A stretch of DNA of 64,000 bases. Source: Bacillota bacterium (GTDB lineage: Bacteria > Bacillota > Sulfobacillia > JAIMAT01). Numbering within the stretch: the first letter of the stretch is position 1; each line of letters opens with the position of its first letter. This document shows positions 8,645-17,509 of the stretch, piece after piece. The translations under genes were made by a program, and so were the position numbers. The notes below the pieces were generated by a model. That model was not told where the DNA came from. It made no database searches and saw nothing but the letters and a program-made list of their open reading frames with translations. Location: contig JASBVM010000004.1 in assembly GCA_029961055.1 (NCBI GenBank), positions 62,001 through 126,000 on the forward strand. The letters run 5' to 3'.

Positions 8645-10216
8645 GTGGCGGTGGCACTCGGCGAGCTCCTGCGGCAGGACCTCCCGGGCGTCCGTCTTCT
8701 CGCCGGGGGACGCGGGCTCGGGCGCCCTGTCAGCCGGGTGATCCTGATCGACCCCCGCCGGAGGGGGATGTGGAGGGAGCCGGTGGAGGAGGGCGGGCTC
8801 TACTTCCTTCCGGCTTGGACCGGGGCGGACGAGTCGCCTGCCCTCGACGTCCTGATCCGCCGGCTGGCCTCTTCGGGGGCGGCGGGCCTGGCCCTGGAGG
8901 GCCCGCGAACCCTGCCGGAAGCCGTCGCCCTTCTGGCCGACCGGACCGGCCTTCCGCTCCTGGACCTGGGTGGCACAGGGATCGTCGCCGTGGTGGAGCG
9001 GCTGGCGGTCCTGCGGCAGGAGGACCTGCTGGCGGCCTACAGGAGGCTGGATTCGGCGGTCGCCGCGCTGCTGGAGAGCCGGCGGGAGGGGAAGCCGGTC
9101 GAGGCGCTCCTCGACCGGTTGGCACAGGAAGTGGAGGGCGAGGCCGAGTTGTCGGCCTTCCCGGCCCGGCGCCAGGAAGCTCGGGAGCCCGCTGCGCCAC
9201 CGGAGGTGACGGAGACGCCCGAGCAGGTGGCGGGATCCATCGTCCTGCGGGTGCAGGGGCGGGCGGGCTACGTGCTCCGCCTCCGCGGCCGGGCCCGCGC
9301 GCACCAGGGCTTTGTCACCCGGCGCCTGCTCGCGGTGGCGGGGGCGCTGCTGGAGTCCCTGCTCGAGGAACGCCACAGGAAGTGGGAGAGCCGGCTCCGC
9401 TCCAAGGCCGACCTGCTGCGGGAGCTCCTGACCGTGCCCGGGCAGCCCGCGCCGGAGGTGCTCGCGCGCGCCTGGCAGAGCGGCTGGAACCCCTCGGCGG
9501 TCCACGTGCTCGCCTCGCTCCAGGTCCACGGCTGGGACGAGGTCCTCGCCTCCCGGGGGTGGACCGAGGAGAAGCTCCTCGAGATGCAGAGCGAGGTGCT
9601 GGAGACGCTGCAGCGGGAGCTGGAGCGGGGCGGGCTCTGGGCCTTTGCCGCGCTGGGGCCGGACGGTCGCTTCGTGGTCGTCCTGCGCGCGCGGGGCGCG
9701 GGGGACCCGCTCCGGCCGGAAGCCGCCCGGGCCGCGCTGGAGCGTGCGCTCCGTCCTGTCGACCGCCTGGGGTACGGATTCCGGTTCGACGGCGTCGTCA
9801 GCGGCCCCGCGGTGGGCTGGGAGGGGCTCCGGCTCGCCTACCGGGAGGCGGAGGAGACGCTCGCCCTGGTCCCGGCGGTACGCGGGGCGGGCAGCCTGGC
9901 GACGGTGGCGGAGCTGGGCCCCGAACGGCTGCTCCAGGGGTGGTACCGCTCCGCCGAGGGCGTCTCCTTCGCCCAGCAGCTCCTGATGCCGGTGCTGGCG
10001 CTACCGGAGGCGCGCAGGAAGCAGCTCCTGGAGACGCTGGAGGTCTTCCTCCGGGCGCGGGGGGATGTGAGCCGGACCGCCGAGCGCCTGGCCATCCACC
10101 GGAACACCGCGCGCTACCGCCTCAAGCAGTTCGAGGAGCTGAGCGGGTTGAGCCTGGAGCGGGACTTCTTCCTGCTCGAGGTGGCCATCCGCGTCCTGCG
10201 GGCGCAAGGCCATTGA
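8645..10216 (+). CDS. PucR family transcriptional regulator
   Basis: This 523-residue regulator has an N-terminal PucR domain (LPGVRLLAGGRGLGRPVSRV, residues 13-32), a GGDEF-like CdaR-type middle region, and a C-terminal helix-turn-helix (residues 460-520) with the family hallmark RTAERLAIHRNTARYRLKQ. PucR-type regulators respond to purine breakdown products such as allantoin. The GTG at 8645 was chosen because GGGGGAG lies seven bases upstream; a second GTG at 8651 is possible. It is followed by an NCS1 permease and the DUF917/hydantoinase genes, so it probably controls that locus, perhaps via the inverted repeat at 10266-10282. Confidence 0.9.
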   Translation: MAVALGELLRQDLPGVRLLAGGRGLGRPVSRVILIDPRRRGMWREPVEEGGLYFLPAWTGADESPALDVLIRRLASSGAAGLALEGPRTLPEAVALLADRTGLPLLDLGGTGIVAVVERLAVLRQEDLLAAYRRLDSAVAALLESRREGKPVEALLDRLAQEVEGEAELSAFPARRQEAREPAAPPEVTETPEQVAGSIVLRVQGRAGYVLRLRGRARAHQGFVTRRLLAVAGALLESLLEERHRKWESRLRSKADLLRELLTVPGQPAPEVLARAWQSGWNPSAVHVLASLQVHGWDEVLASRGWTEEKLLEMQSEVLETLQRELERGGLWAFAALGPDGRFVVVLRARGAGDPLRPEAARAALERALRPVDRLGYGFRFDGVVSGPAVGWEGLRLAYREAEETLALVPAVRGAGSLATVAELGPERLLQGWYRSAEGVSFAQQLLMPVLALPEARRKQLLETLEVFLRARGDVSRTAERLAIHRNTARYRLKQFEELSGLSLERDFFLLEVAIRVLRAQGH

Positions 10217-10265
10217 GGCCGGAGGGGTCGCCCACCTGGCGGGCTTCGGCGTGGAGCCGGTGCAC

Positions 10266-10282
10266 TTGTGCAATCCGCACAA
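10266..10282. promoter_or_regulatory. Inverted-repeat operator candidate upstream of the NCS1 permease
   Basis: TTGTGC-AATCC-GCACAA is a 6-bp inverted repeat with a 5-bp spacer, centred about 98 bases before the permease ATG. A -10-like TAGAAT lies at 10336-10341. The stretch 10261-10350 is less G+C-rich than its surroundings, as expected of a promoter. The likely binder is the PucR protein encoded just upstream, but this is inference. Confidence 0.5.
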
Positions 10283-10371
10283 ATGGGAGCGAACATTTCT
10301 CCCCTGTGCACGACGCATTCCGCACGCGCGCACCTTAGAATCACCGCAAAACATCTGGGAGGTGCGCGCGA

Positions 10372-11718
10372 ATGGCGGCTGACCTCTCCGCCGGGCGCGA
10401 AGCCGGCCCGGCCGTCGGTCACGACGATTTCGCCCTGTCACGTGTCCCGCTGGGGCAGCGCTACTCATGGGTCAGCGTGGCCGTCCAGCGTTTCGGGCAG
10501 CTCTCTGCCCTCTCCCAGTTCCTGCTCGGGGCCACCCTGGGCTTCGGAATGCGGTTCTGGGACGCGTTCTGGGCGCTGACGCTGGGGGCGGTCATCCTCG
10601 AGCTGGTCGCGATCCTCACCGGGATCATGGGTCAGCGGGAGGGGCTGAGCACCTCGGTGCTCGGCCGCTGGACCGGCTTCGGCCGTTACGGGTCGAGCCT
10701 GGTGGGGCTGGTGATCGCGATCAGCCTGATCGGCTGGTTCGGCATCCAGAACGCGGTCTTCGCCGAGGGGATCCGCTCGCTGGTCGGAGGCCTGCCCACC
10801 TGGGCCTGGTCGATCGTCACCGGACTTGGCGTCACCCTCATCGTCCTCTACGGTTTCCTCTCCATGGCGTGGACCGCCTACATCACGGTACCGGCCTTCC
10901 TTCTCCTGGCCGGCTACTCGATCACCAGCGCCCTCCTGCAGCATCCGCTGGCCCAGCTGGTCGCCTCGCCGGCGCCCGGACCGGCGCTCAGCCTGGCGGC
11001 GGGCACCACGCTCGTGGCCGGCGGCTTCATCGTGGGGTCCGTCATCACGCCGGACATGACCCGCTTCAACCGGAGCGCCGCCGACGTGGTCAAACAGACG
11101 CTCGTGGGCATCACGCTGGGCGAATACACCATCGGGTTGATCGGCGTCCTCCTCGCCCACGCCGTCCGGAGCGCCGACGTGATCCGGATCGTCACGTCCA
11201 CCAGCGGCGTGCTGGGGACGCTCATCCTGATTGTGGCCACGCTCAAGATCAACGACTGGAACCTCTACTCCTCCTCGTTGGGCCTGGTCAACCTGATCGA
11301 CGCCCTCTCGGGCAAGAAGGTCGGCCGCGGGCTGGTCACCCTGATCGTGGGCCTCCTGGGGACGGTGCTCTCGGCGGCCGGCATCCTCCAGCAGTTCCAG
11401 GGCTTCCTCCTGCTCCTGGGGGTCACCATTCCGCCGGTGGCCGGGATCATGGTCGTCGACTACTTCGTCCTGCGGCGACACCGCCGGGTCCTGGACGAGA
11501 GTGCCGCCTCGGGAGGCGTGCCCGCCTCGGTCGAGAGCTGGAACCCCGTGATGCTGGTGGCGTGGGCCGGAGCCTCCCTGGTGGGCTACGAGGTCCGGAC
11601 CGGGATCCCGGCGCTGAACGCGCTGGTCGCCGCCGGCCTCCTCTACTGGGGTCTGATGCGCCTGGCCGCCCTCCTCCAGGGTCGACCGCAGGCGTACTTC
11701 CGCGAGATCCCGTCCTGA
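10372..11718 (+). CDS. NCS1 family (cytosine/purine/hydantoin-type) permease
   Basis: The 448-residue integral membrane transporter has about 12 helices and resembles CodB and the hydantoin/allantoin permeases of the NCS1 family. These import nucleobases, hydantoins or related heterocycles by cation symport. Supporting segments are PLGQRYSWVSVAVQRFGQL near residue 26, GSVITPDMTRFNRS near residue 223 and LKINDWNLYSSSLGLVN near residue 296. A TGGGAGGTG Shine-Dalgarno precedes the ATG. Placed between a PucR regulator and DUF917/hydantoinase genes, it probably imports their cyclic substrate. Confidence 0.9.
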   Translation: MAADLSAGREAGPAVGHDDFALSRVPLGQRYSWVSVAVQRFGQLSALSQFLLGATLGFGMRFWDAFWALTLGAVILELVAILTGIMGQREGLSTSVLGRWTGFGRYGSSLVGLVIAISLIGWFGIQNAVFAEGIRSLVGGLPTWAWSIVTGLGVTLIVLYGFLSMAWTAYITVPAFLLLAGYSITSALLQHPLAQLVASPAPGPALSLAAGTTLVAGGFIVGSVITPDMTRFNRSAADVVKQTLVGITLGEYTIGLIGVLLAHAVRSADVIRIVTSTSGVLGTLILIVATLKINDWNLYSSSLGLVNLIDALSGKKVGRGLVTLIVGLLGTVLSAAGILQQFQGFLLLLGVTIPPVAGIMVVDYFVLRRHRRVLDESAASGGVPASVESWNPVMLVAWAGASLVGYEVRTGIPALNALVAAGLLYWGLMRLAALLQGRPQAYFREIPS

Positions 11719-11767
11719 CGGGGGAGAACGGGGGGAGAACGGGGGAGAACGGGAGGGGGAGGGGGAG
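11719..11767 (+). repeat. G-tract tandem repeat overlapping a ribosome-binding region
   Basis: Right after the permease stop, a unit of about 10-11 bases, ACGGGGGAGA, occurs three times and is followed by AACGGG and two GGGGGA blocks. Six runs of three to six G are spaced by one to five bases on the coding strand, so the transcript could fold into a G-quadruplex. The last runs form the Shine-Dalgarno for the DUF917 gene. Confidence 0.8.
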
Positions 11768-11770
11768 ACG

Positions 11771-12904
11771 ATTCGTACGGCAGAGAGGAAGTGGACCGTC
11801 GCCCAGATCGACGAGGCGGTTCTCGACGACCTTGCGCTCGGCGCGACGGTCCTCGGCACCGGCGGGGGCGGTGACCCCTATGTGGGCTGCCTGATGGCTC
11901 GCGAGGCGATCCGCCGCAAGGGCCCGGTGCCCCTGATGGACGTGGAGGCGCTCCCCGAGCGGGGGCTGGTCGTGCCGGTGGCCATGATGGGAGCGCCCAC
12001 CGTGCTGGTCGAGAAGCTTCCCTCCGGCGAGGAGCTGGCCCGGGTGGTGCGGGCGCTCGAGCGAAGGGTGGGCCGACCGGTCGTGGCGCTGATGTCGGCC
12101 GAAGCGGGCGGAGTCAACTCGACCATACCCGTGGCCGCGGCGGCGGAGCTCGGGCTGCCGCTCCTGGACGCGGACGGGATGGGCCGTGCCTTCCCCGAGA
12201 TCCCGATGTGCTCGATGCACCTGGCCGGTGTGGCTGCCACGCCCATGGCGCTCGCCGACGAGAAAGGAAATCTGGAGCTGCTGGAGACGGTCGACAACTT
12301 CTGGACGGAGCGACTCAGCCGGACAGCCACCGTCGCCATGGGCGGCTCCTCCATCATCGCGCTCTATCCCATGGAGGCAGGCCAGGTCCGGGGAGCGGTC
12401 ATCGCGGGGACGATCGGCCGCGCCATCGGCATCGGACGGGTGCTGCGCGAGGCCCGGTCGGGCGGTTTCGAGGTCCTGGAGGCGCTTCTCGACGTGACGG
12501 GGGGCCGCCTCCTCTTCGCGGGCAAGGTGGTGGACGTCCTCCGGCGCACCCAGGGCGGCTTCGTCCGCGGCACCGCCTCGCTGGACGGCACCGGACGGGA
12601 CGAGGGATCGGTGCTGCGCCTGGAGTTCCAGAACGAGAATCTGGTGGCGGTGCGGGACGGGCTTCCTCTGGCCAGCGTGCCGGATCTGCTCTCGGTTCTG
12701 GACGCGGAGACCCACACGCCGATCACCACCGAGGGGCTGGCGTACGGCCAGCGGGTGGAACTGCTCGGCATCCCCTCCGAGCCCGTCTGGCGGACGCCGC
12801 AGGGACTGGAACTCGTCGGTCCGAGGGCCTTCGGATACGATTTCGACTTCATCCCGCTCGAGCGAGGGGGGTCCGGAGAGCGTGGGCTACAGGCTGGGCA
12901 TTGA
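11771..12904 (+). CDS. DUF917 family protein (S-methyl-thiohydantoin desulfurase-like), copy 1
   Basis: This 377-residue protein belongs to DUF917 (Pfam PF06032, as I recall now named for an S-methyl thiohydantoin desulfurase). Family blocks seen are LGTGGGGDPY, AMMGAPTV, GGVNST and DADGMGRAFPE, all shared with the paralog at 14449. Homology to that paralog begins near 11792 (WTVAQID). The first ATG in frame at 11894 and the GTG at 11882 would both lose the conserved GTGGGGDP block. No ATG, GTG or TTG lies upstream, so ATT at 11771, after GGAGGGGGAG, is the best start I can see. A sequencing error is the alternative. The 3' end overlaps the hydantoinase gene by 23 bases. Confidence 0.8.
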   Translation: MRTAERKWTVAQIDEAVLDDLALGATVLGTGGGGDPYVGCLMAREAIRRKGPVPLMDVEALPERGLVVPVAMMGAPTVLVEKLPSGEELARVVRALERRVGRPVVALMSAEAGGVNSTIPVAAAAELGLPLLDADGMGRAFPEIPMCSMHLAGVAATPMALADEKGNLELLETVDNFWTERLSRTATVAMGGSSIIALYPMEAGQVRGAVIAGTIGRAIGIGRVLREARSGGFEVLEALLDVTGGRLLFAGKVVDVLRRTQGGFVRGTASLDGTGRDEGSVLRLEFQNENLVAVRDGLPLASVPDLLSVLDAETHTPITTEGLAYGQRVELLGIPSEPVWRTPQGLELVGPRAFGYDFDFIPLERGGSGERGLQAGH

Positions 12905-14447
12905 TGTGGGCGGCACCAACACCGACGCGGTGGTGCTCGACGAGGAACACCGGGTCCTGGCCAAGGCCAAGACGCCGGTCAGCCGGGACGTGGTCAGCGG
13001 CATACGGGCGGTCGTGGCGGAGGTCTTGCAGAAGTCGGGCGTCGATCCGGCGGCCGTCACCCACGCCATGCTGGGCACGACCCAGGTGACCAACGCGATC
13101 ATCGAGCGGCGGGGTTTGGCGCCGGTCGCCATCCTGCGTCTCGGCGCCCCGGCCACCCGCGCGGTGGGGCCTTTGGCGGCCTGGCCGAGCGACCTGCGCG
13201 AGAAGGTGGAGGGACCGTCGGCGATCCTGCCGGGTGGCGTCGAGTATGACGGGCGACCCATCTCGGCCTTCGACGCAGAAGCGGTGCGGCGCTTCGTGCG
13301 CGAGGCGCTGGACCAGGGGTTCCGGGCCTTCGCGGTCACCGGCGTCTTCTCGCCCGTCCGCAACGACGACGAGTTGCACGCCGCCGAGATCATCGAGCAC
13401 GAGGCGGGCGGCGAGGCGGTCCTCTCCCTTTCCTACGAGATCGGCAGCGTGGGGCTTCTGGAGCGCGAGAACGCGGCGGTCCTCAACGCCGCCGTCTCGG
13501 GGGTGGCCGCCCGCGTGACGGAGGCCTTCCGCGCGGCGCTGGAGTCGCTCGACGTCCGCGCGGAGCTCTTCCTCTCGCAGAACGACGGCACCCTGATGTC
13601 GCTCGACTACGCGCGGCGGTACCCGATCCTCACCGTCGCCTGCGGGCCGACCAACAGCATCCGCGGAGCCGCCTTCCTCTCGCGCCGGCGCGACGCGGTC
13701 GTCGTCGACGTGGGCGGGACGTCGACCGACGTCGGCGTCCTGGTGTCGGGCTTCCCGCGGGAGTCGGCGGTGGCGGTGGAAATCGGCGGGGTCCGCACCA
13801 ACTTCCGCATGCCGGACCTGATCTCCATCGGCCTGGGCGGGGGCTCGCGGGTCCGCCTGGAGGCGGGCGAGCTGCGCGTGGGGCCGGAGAGCGTGGGCAG
13901 CGCCATCCTCGAGGAGGCGCAGGTCTTCGGCGGTCGGACGCTCACCATGACCGACGTGGTGGTGGCCCGGGGCATGGCCTCGCTGGGCGACCCGAAGCGG
14001 GTGACGGCGGAGGCCGGCCTCCTGGAGGCCGCCTTCCGGAAGGCGGTCGCCATGGTGGAGGAGGCGGTCGACCGGATCAAGACGAGCGCCGCTCCGGTGC
14101 CGGTGGTGGCGGTGGGCGGGGGGAGCATCCTGCTTCCGGATCGCCTGGAGGGCGCCTCGGAGATCGACCGGCCCGAGCACTACGAGGTGGCCAACGCCAT
14201 CGGCGCGGCGATCGCCCAGGTCTCCGGGACCGTCGACCGCATCTTTTCGCTCGAGCAGCGCAGCCGGGAGGCCGCGCTGTCGGAGGCGCGCGAGAGCGCC
14301 TTCGCCGAGGCGGTGCGGGCCGGCGCCGATCCCAAGACCGTGGAGGTGATCGAGGTGGAGGAGGTGCCGCTGGCCTACCTGCCCGGCAACGCGGTCCGGG
14401 TGAAGGTGAAGGCGGCCGGCCGCCTGCGCGGTGTGGAGGTGAGCTGA
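12882..14447 (+). CDS. Hydantoinase/oxoprolinase family protein (HyuA-like, short form)
   Basis: The 521-residue protein has the ASKHA ATPase-type N-terminal domain of hydantoinase A/oxoprolinase (GIDVGGTNTDAVVLD at residues 5-19; MLGTTQVTNAIIERR near residue 63) and the central hydantoinase domain (VVVDVGGTSTDVGVLVSG near residue 273). Full HyuA/oxoprolinase is about 680 residues; this is the shorter form with a reduced C terminus. No HyuB partner is nearby. Lying between two DUF917 genes and behind an NCS1 permease, it would open the ring of a hydantoin-like intermediate in an ATP-dependent way. The GTG start overlaps the upstream gene by 23 bases. Confidence 0.9.
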   Translation: MGYRLGIDVGGTNTDAVVLDEEHRVLAKAKTPVSRDVVSGIRAVVAEVLQKSGVDPAAVTHAMLGTTQVTNAIIERRGLAPVAILRLGAPATRAVGPLAAWPSDLREKVEGPSAILPGGVEYDGRPISAFDAEAVRRFVREALDQGFRAFAVTGVFSPVRNDDELHAAEIIEHEAGGEAVLSLSYEIGSVGLLERENAAVLNAAVSGVAARVTEAFRAALESLDVRAELFLSQNDGTLMSLDYARRYPILTVACGPTNSIRGAAFLSRRRDAVVVDVGGTSTDVGVLVSGFPRESAVAVEIGGVRTNFRMPDLISIGLGGGSRVRLEAGELRVGPESVGSAILEEAQVFGGRTLTMTDVVVARGMASLGDPKRVTAEAGLLEAAFRKAVAMVEEAVDRIKTSAAPVPVVAVGGGSILLPDRLEGASEIDRPEHYEVANAIGAAIAQVSGTVDRIFSLEQRSREAALSEARESAFAEAVRAGADPKTVEVIEVEEVPLAYLPGNAVRVKVKAAGRLRGVEVS

Positions 14448-14448
14448 G

Positions 14449-15600
14449 GTGCGCTGGATCCATCCGGAGGACCTGGAGGCTCTGGCCGTCGGCGCGGCCA
14501 TCCTCGGCACGGGAGGAGGGGGCGATCCCTTCATCGGCAAGCTGATGGCCCAGGAGGCGATGCGCGAGACTGGGCCCGTCGCCCTCATCGCGCCGGAGGA
14601 GCTGGAGGACGAGGCGCTCGTCCTGCCGACCGCCATGATGGGCGCCCCCACCGTGATGATCGAAAAGGTGCCCGAGGGGATGGAGGCCTACCGGGCGCTC
14701 CGGGCGGAGGAACGGCGTCTCGGCCGGAAGGCGGACGCGACCTCGCCGATCGAGTGCGGTGGTGTCAACTCGCAGATCCCCTTCGCCATCGCGGCCCGGG
14801 CCGGCATCCCGGTGGTCGACGGCGACGGCATGGGGCGCGCCTTCCCCGAACTGCAGATGGAGACCTTCCACGTCTACGGCGTGGCCGGCACGCCGGCGGT
14901 GGTGGCCGACGAGCGGGGGGCCGTGGTCACCGTCGAGACGCCGGACAACTTCCGGCTGGAGTGGCTGGCCCGCGGCGTCACCATCCGCATGGGCGGCCAC
15001 GCCCACCTGGTCGACTACCCCATGTCCGGCCGCGACTTCAAGCGGACGGCGGTGAGGGGGACGATCTCGATGGGCCTGGCCATCGGACGGGCGATCCAGG
15101 AAGCGCGCTTGCGGGGGCGGCACCCGGTCGACGCGGTGCTCGAGGCGACGCGCGACTCCATCTATGGCCACGGGGTCCGGCTCTTCGAGGGGAAGGTAAC
15201 CGACGTCGAGCGCCGGACGCGGGAGGGGTTCGCCGTCGGCCGCGCGCTTCTCCGAGGACTCGGCCCCGACCAGGGGAGCGGGCTGGAGATCCGGTTCCAG
15301 AACGAGAACCTGGTGGCACTGCGGGATGGAGAGCCGGTCGCCACCGTCCCCGACCTGATCTCGGTCCTCGACAGCGAGACCGGGATGGCCGTGACGACGG
15401 AGCGCATCCGCTACGGGCAACGGGTGACGGTGATCGGCATCCCCACGCCCGAGATCATGCGCTCGGAGGCGGCCCTCCGGGTCTGGGGACCCAGGGCCTT
15501 CGGCTACGACCTGCCCTTCGTCCCGCTGGAGCTCCGTTTCCGGGACCAGTATCGGCGCTGGGGTGTGCCCCGCGACAAGGAGCACTACCTGGTGGCCTGA
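14449..15600 (+). CDS. DUF917 family protein (S-methyl-thiohydantoin desulfurase-like), copy 2
   Basis: A 383-residue paralog of the product of 11771-12904, sharing AAILGTGGGGDPFIG, AMMGAPTV, GGVNSQIP and DGDGMGRAFPEL. Its GTG start lies one base after the hydantoinase stop with GGAGGTGAG upstream, so it is translationally coupled. Two diverged copies flanking one hydantoinase suggest a heteromeric enzyme or two successive steps. DUF917/hydantoinase pairing is recurrent in bacteria; substrates are known only for few members. Confidence 0.9.
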   Translation: MRWIHPEDLEALAVGAAILGTGGGGDPFIGKLMAQEAMRETGPVALIAPEELEDEALVLPTAMMGAPTVMIEKVPEGMEAYRALRAEERRLGRKADATSPIECGGVNSQIPFAIAARAGIPVVDGDGMGRAFPELQMETFHVYGVAGTPAVVADERGAVVTVETPDNFRLEWLARGVTIRMGGHAHLVDYPMSGRDFKRTAVRGTISMGLAIGRAIQEARLRGRHPVDAVLEATRDSIYGHGVRLFEGKVTDVERRTREGFAVGRALLRGLGPDQGSGLEIRFQNENLVALRDGEPVATVPDLISVLDSETGMAVTTERIRYGQRVTVIGIPTPEIMRSEAALRVWGPRAFGYDLPFVPLELRFRDQYRRWGVPRDKEHYLVA

Positions 15601-15648
15601 GGGGGACACCTCGGAGGCCGGGGGGCCGACCTTCACGCCGCCCTCCCC

Positions 15649-16569
15649 TCACTCCTGCCAGTCGGAGAGCCCTGCCAGGCCAGGCCCGGTGTGGGCCCCC
15701 AGCACCGGCGTGAAGTCGGCGCGCCAGAACTCGACCAGCGGATAGCCGAGCCGGTGCACCCCATCCTCCAGGAAGGCCGCCGCCTCCGGGTTGTCGGCGT
15801 GGAAGACCGAGAGGTGGAGCGGGCGGCCGTGGTCGGGGTGGCGTCTCTCCAGGGAGTCCAGCAGCCAGCGCAGCGCGGCGCGGAAGGTTCGGACCCGGGC
15901 CACCGGCTCGACCACTCCGTCTTCGGCCAGGGCGATGACCGGTTTGACCTGGAAGAGCGTGCCCGCCCAGGCGGCGGCACGCCCGATGCGGCCGCCCATG
16001 GCCAGGTAGCGGAGCGTCTCCACCACCGCCTCCATGTGGACGCTGGGGCGGAGTTTCTCCAGGGCGACGAGGAGCGACGGGCCGTCCAGCCCCGCATCGG
16101 CCAGGCGGACGGCGGCGGTGACCAGGAGGCCGTGGCCGCCGGCGGCCGCCCGGCTGTCCCAGACGTGGACGGGGACGTCGCTCCGTTCCCGCCAGAGGTC
16201 GGCGGCCGCGCGGGCGCTGGAGTAGCTGCCGCTGAGCCGGGAGCTGAGCGTGATGACGGCGATCTCGCGGGCGCCCGCTGCCGCCGCCCGCTCATAGGCC
16301 GCCAGGAAGCGCTGCGGCGAGGGCTGGGAGGTGGTGGCCGGCTCTCCGCTGTCGCGGAGACGCCGGAAGAACTCCTCGGCCGGCAGCTCGATCCCGTCCA
16401 GGTACTCGCCCCCGCCCAGGCGGACCGTGAGCGGCACCACCTCTACCCCTTGCTCCGCCGCCCATCCGGGCGGCAGCGTGGCGGTGCTGTCGGTCACCAC
16501 CGCCGTCCGACGCCCGGCTGCGGCGCCGCCCTCCGGACCGCCCGCCTCCGGCCGCTCCCGCTCGTCCAT
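15649..16569 (-). CDS. DegV family fatty-acid-binding protein
   Basis: The 306-residue DegV/FakB-type protein binds a fatty acid for phosphorylation by FakA in homologs. Signatures are [13 protein letters not shown] near residue 23, TSQPSPQRF near residue 99, [14 protein letters not shown] near residue 124 and [10 protein letters not shown] near residue 193. The ATG at 16569 was chosen because GGGAGGT lies six bases upstream. A longer frame to 16692 adds only low-complexity Pro/Ser/Gly residues. It is transcribed divergently from the amino-acid ABC operon. Confidence 0.9.
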   Translation of the reverse strand: MDERERPEAGGPEGGAAAGRRTAVVTDSTATLPPGWAAEQGVEVVPLTVRLGGGEYLDGIELPAEEFFRRLRDSGEPATTSQPSPQRFLAAYERAAAAGAREIAVITLSSRLSGSYSSARAAADLWRERSDVPVHVWDSRAAAGGHGLLVTAAVRLADAGLDGPSLLVALEKLRPSVHMEAVVETLRYLAMGGRIGRAAAWAGTLFQVKPVIALAEDGVVEPVARVRTFRAALRWLLDSLERRHPDHGRPLHLSVFHADNPEAAAFLEDGVHRLGYPLVEFWRADFTPVLGAHTGPGLAGLSDWQE

Positions 16570-16631
16570 CGGAGACCTCCCGGAACTTCTTTCGACGGCC
16601 TCTCCGCGAGACCCCTGCTGCGCAGGAGCCG

Positions 16632-16647
16632 CCACCCCGCGGGGTGG
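16632..16647. promoter_or_regulatory. 16-bp palindrome in the DegV/ABC divergent region
   Basis: CCACCCCGCGGGGTGG is a perfect palindrome between the divergent starts, 63 bases from degV and 111 from the ATPase gene. It could be a shared operator, but such palindromes also arise by chance at this base composition. Confidence 0.3.
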
Positions 16648-16757
16648 AGAAGGGGAGCCCGCCGGCGCGGGCGAATGCAACAGGAACTGCACGCGCTTCC
16701 GGTTCCGGTGATCGCCGCTTCCTGAAGACGCCTCGACTCCGCGGGGGTGCCGGCGCG

Positions 16758-17486
16758 TTGATCGAGTTCCAGGACGTCCACAAGTGGTTCGGCCCGCTCC
16801 ACGTGCTGCGCGGGATCAACCTGACCATCCGGACGGGGGAGAAGACGGTGATCTGCGGCCCCTCCGGCTCCGGCAAGTCGACCTTGATCCGCACCATCAA
16901 CCAGCTGGAGCGCGTCCAGCGGGGGAGGATCCTGGTCGACGGCCAGGAGGTGACCGACCCGCGCACGGACCTCACCGCCCTGCGGCAGCGCATCGGCTTC
17001 GTCTTCCAACAGTTCAACCTCTACCCGCACATGACCGTGCTGGACAACGTCACCCTCGCGCTCCGCCTCGTCAAGCGGATGCCGCGGGAGGAGGCGGAGG
17101 CGGTGGGCCGGCGCTACCTGGATCGGGTCGGCCTGGCCGAGAAGGCGCACGCCTACCCGGCCCAACTCTCGGGCGGGCAGCAGCAGCGCGTCGCCATCGC
17201 GCGGGCGCTGGCCATGGAGCCCGAGGTGATGCTCTTCGACGAGCCGACGTCGGCGCTGGATCCCGAGATGATCCGCGAGGTTCTGGACGTGATGCGGGAG
17301 GTGGCACACGAGCAGATGACCATGATCGTGGTCACCCACGAGATGGGGTTCGCCCGGCAGGTGGCCGACCGGGTCGTCTTCATGGACGACGGGACGATCA
17401 TCGAGGAAGCCCCGCCCGACCGGTTCTTCGACGACCCGCGGGAGGAACGGACGCGGCAGTTTCTCAGCAAGATCCTGGTCCACTGA
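16758..17486 (+). CDS. Polar amino acid ABC transporter ATP-binding protein (GlnQ-like)
   Basis: The 242-residue ATPase of a polar amino-acid importer has Walker [11 protein letters not shown]-loop [18 protein letters not shown], signature LSGGQQQR, Walker [15 protein letters not shown] and the His switch VTHEMGF. The conserved product starts [11 protein letters not shown], so the TTG at 16758 is the best start; the frame stays open upstream without family sequence. It is first of a four-gene operon with a binding protein and two permeases, all within short or overlapping junctions. Confidence 0.92.
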   Translation: MIEFQDVHKWFGPLHVLRGINLTIRTGEKTVICGPSGSGKSTLIRTINQLERVQRGRILVDGQEVTDPRTDLTALRQRIGFVFQQFNLYPHMTVLDNVTLALRLVKRMPREEAEAVGRRYLDRVGLAEKAHAYPAQLSGGQQQRVAIARALAMEPEVMLFDEPTSALDPEMIREVLDVMREVAHEQMTMIVVTHEMGFARQVADRVVFMDDGTIIEEAPPDRFFDDPREERTRQFLSKILVH

Positions 17487-17509
17487 GATGGACGCGAGGA
17501 GGCGGAACG

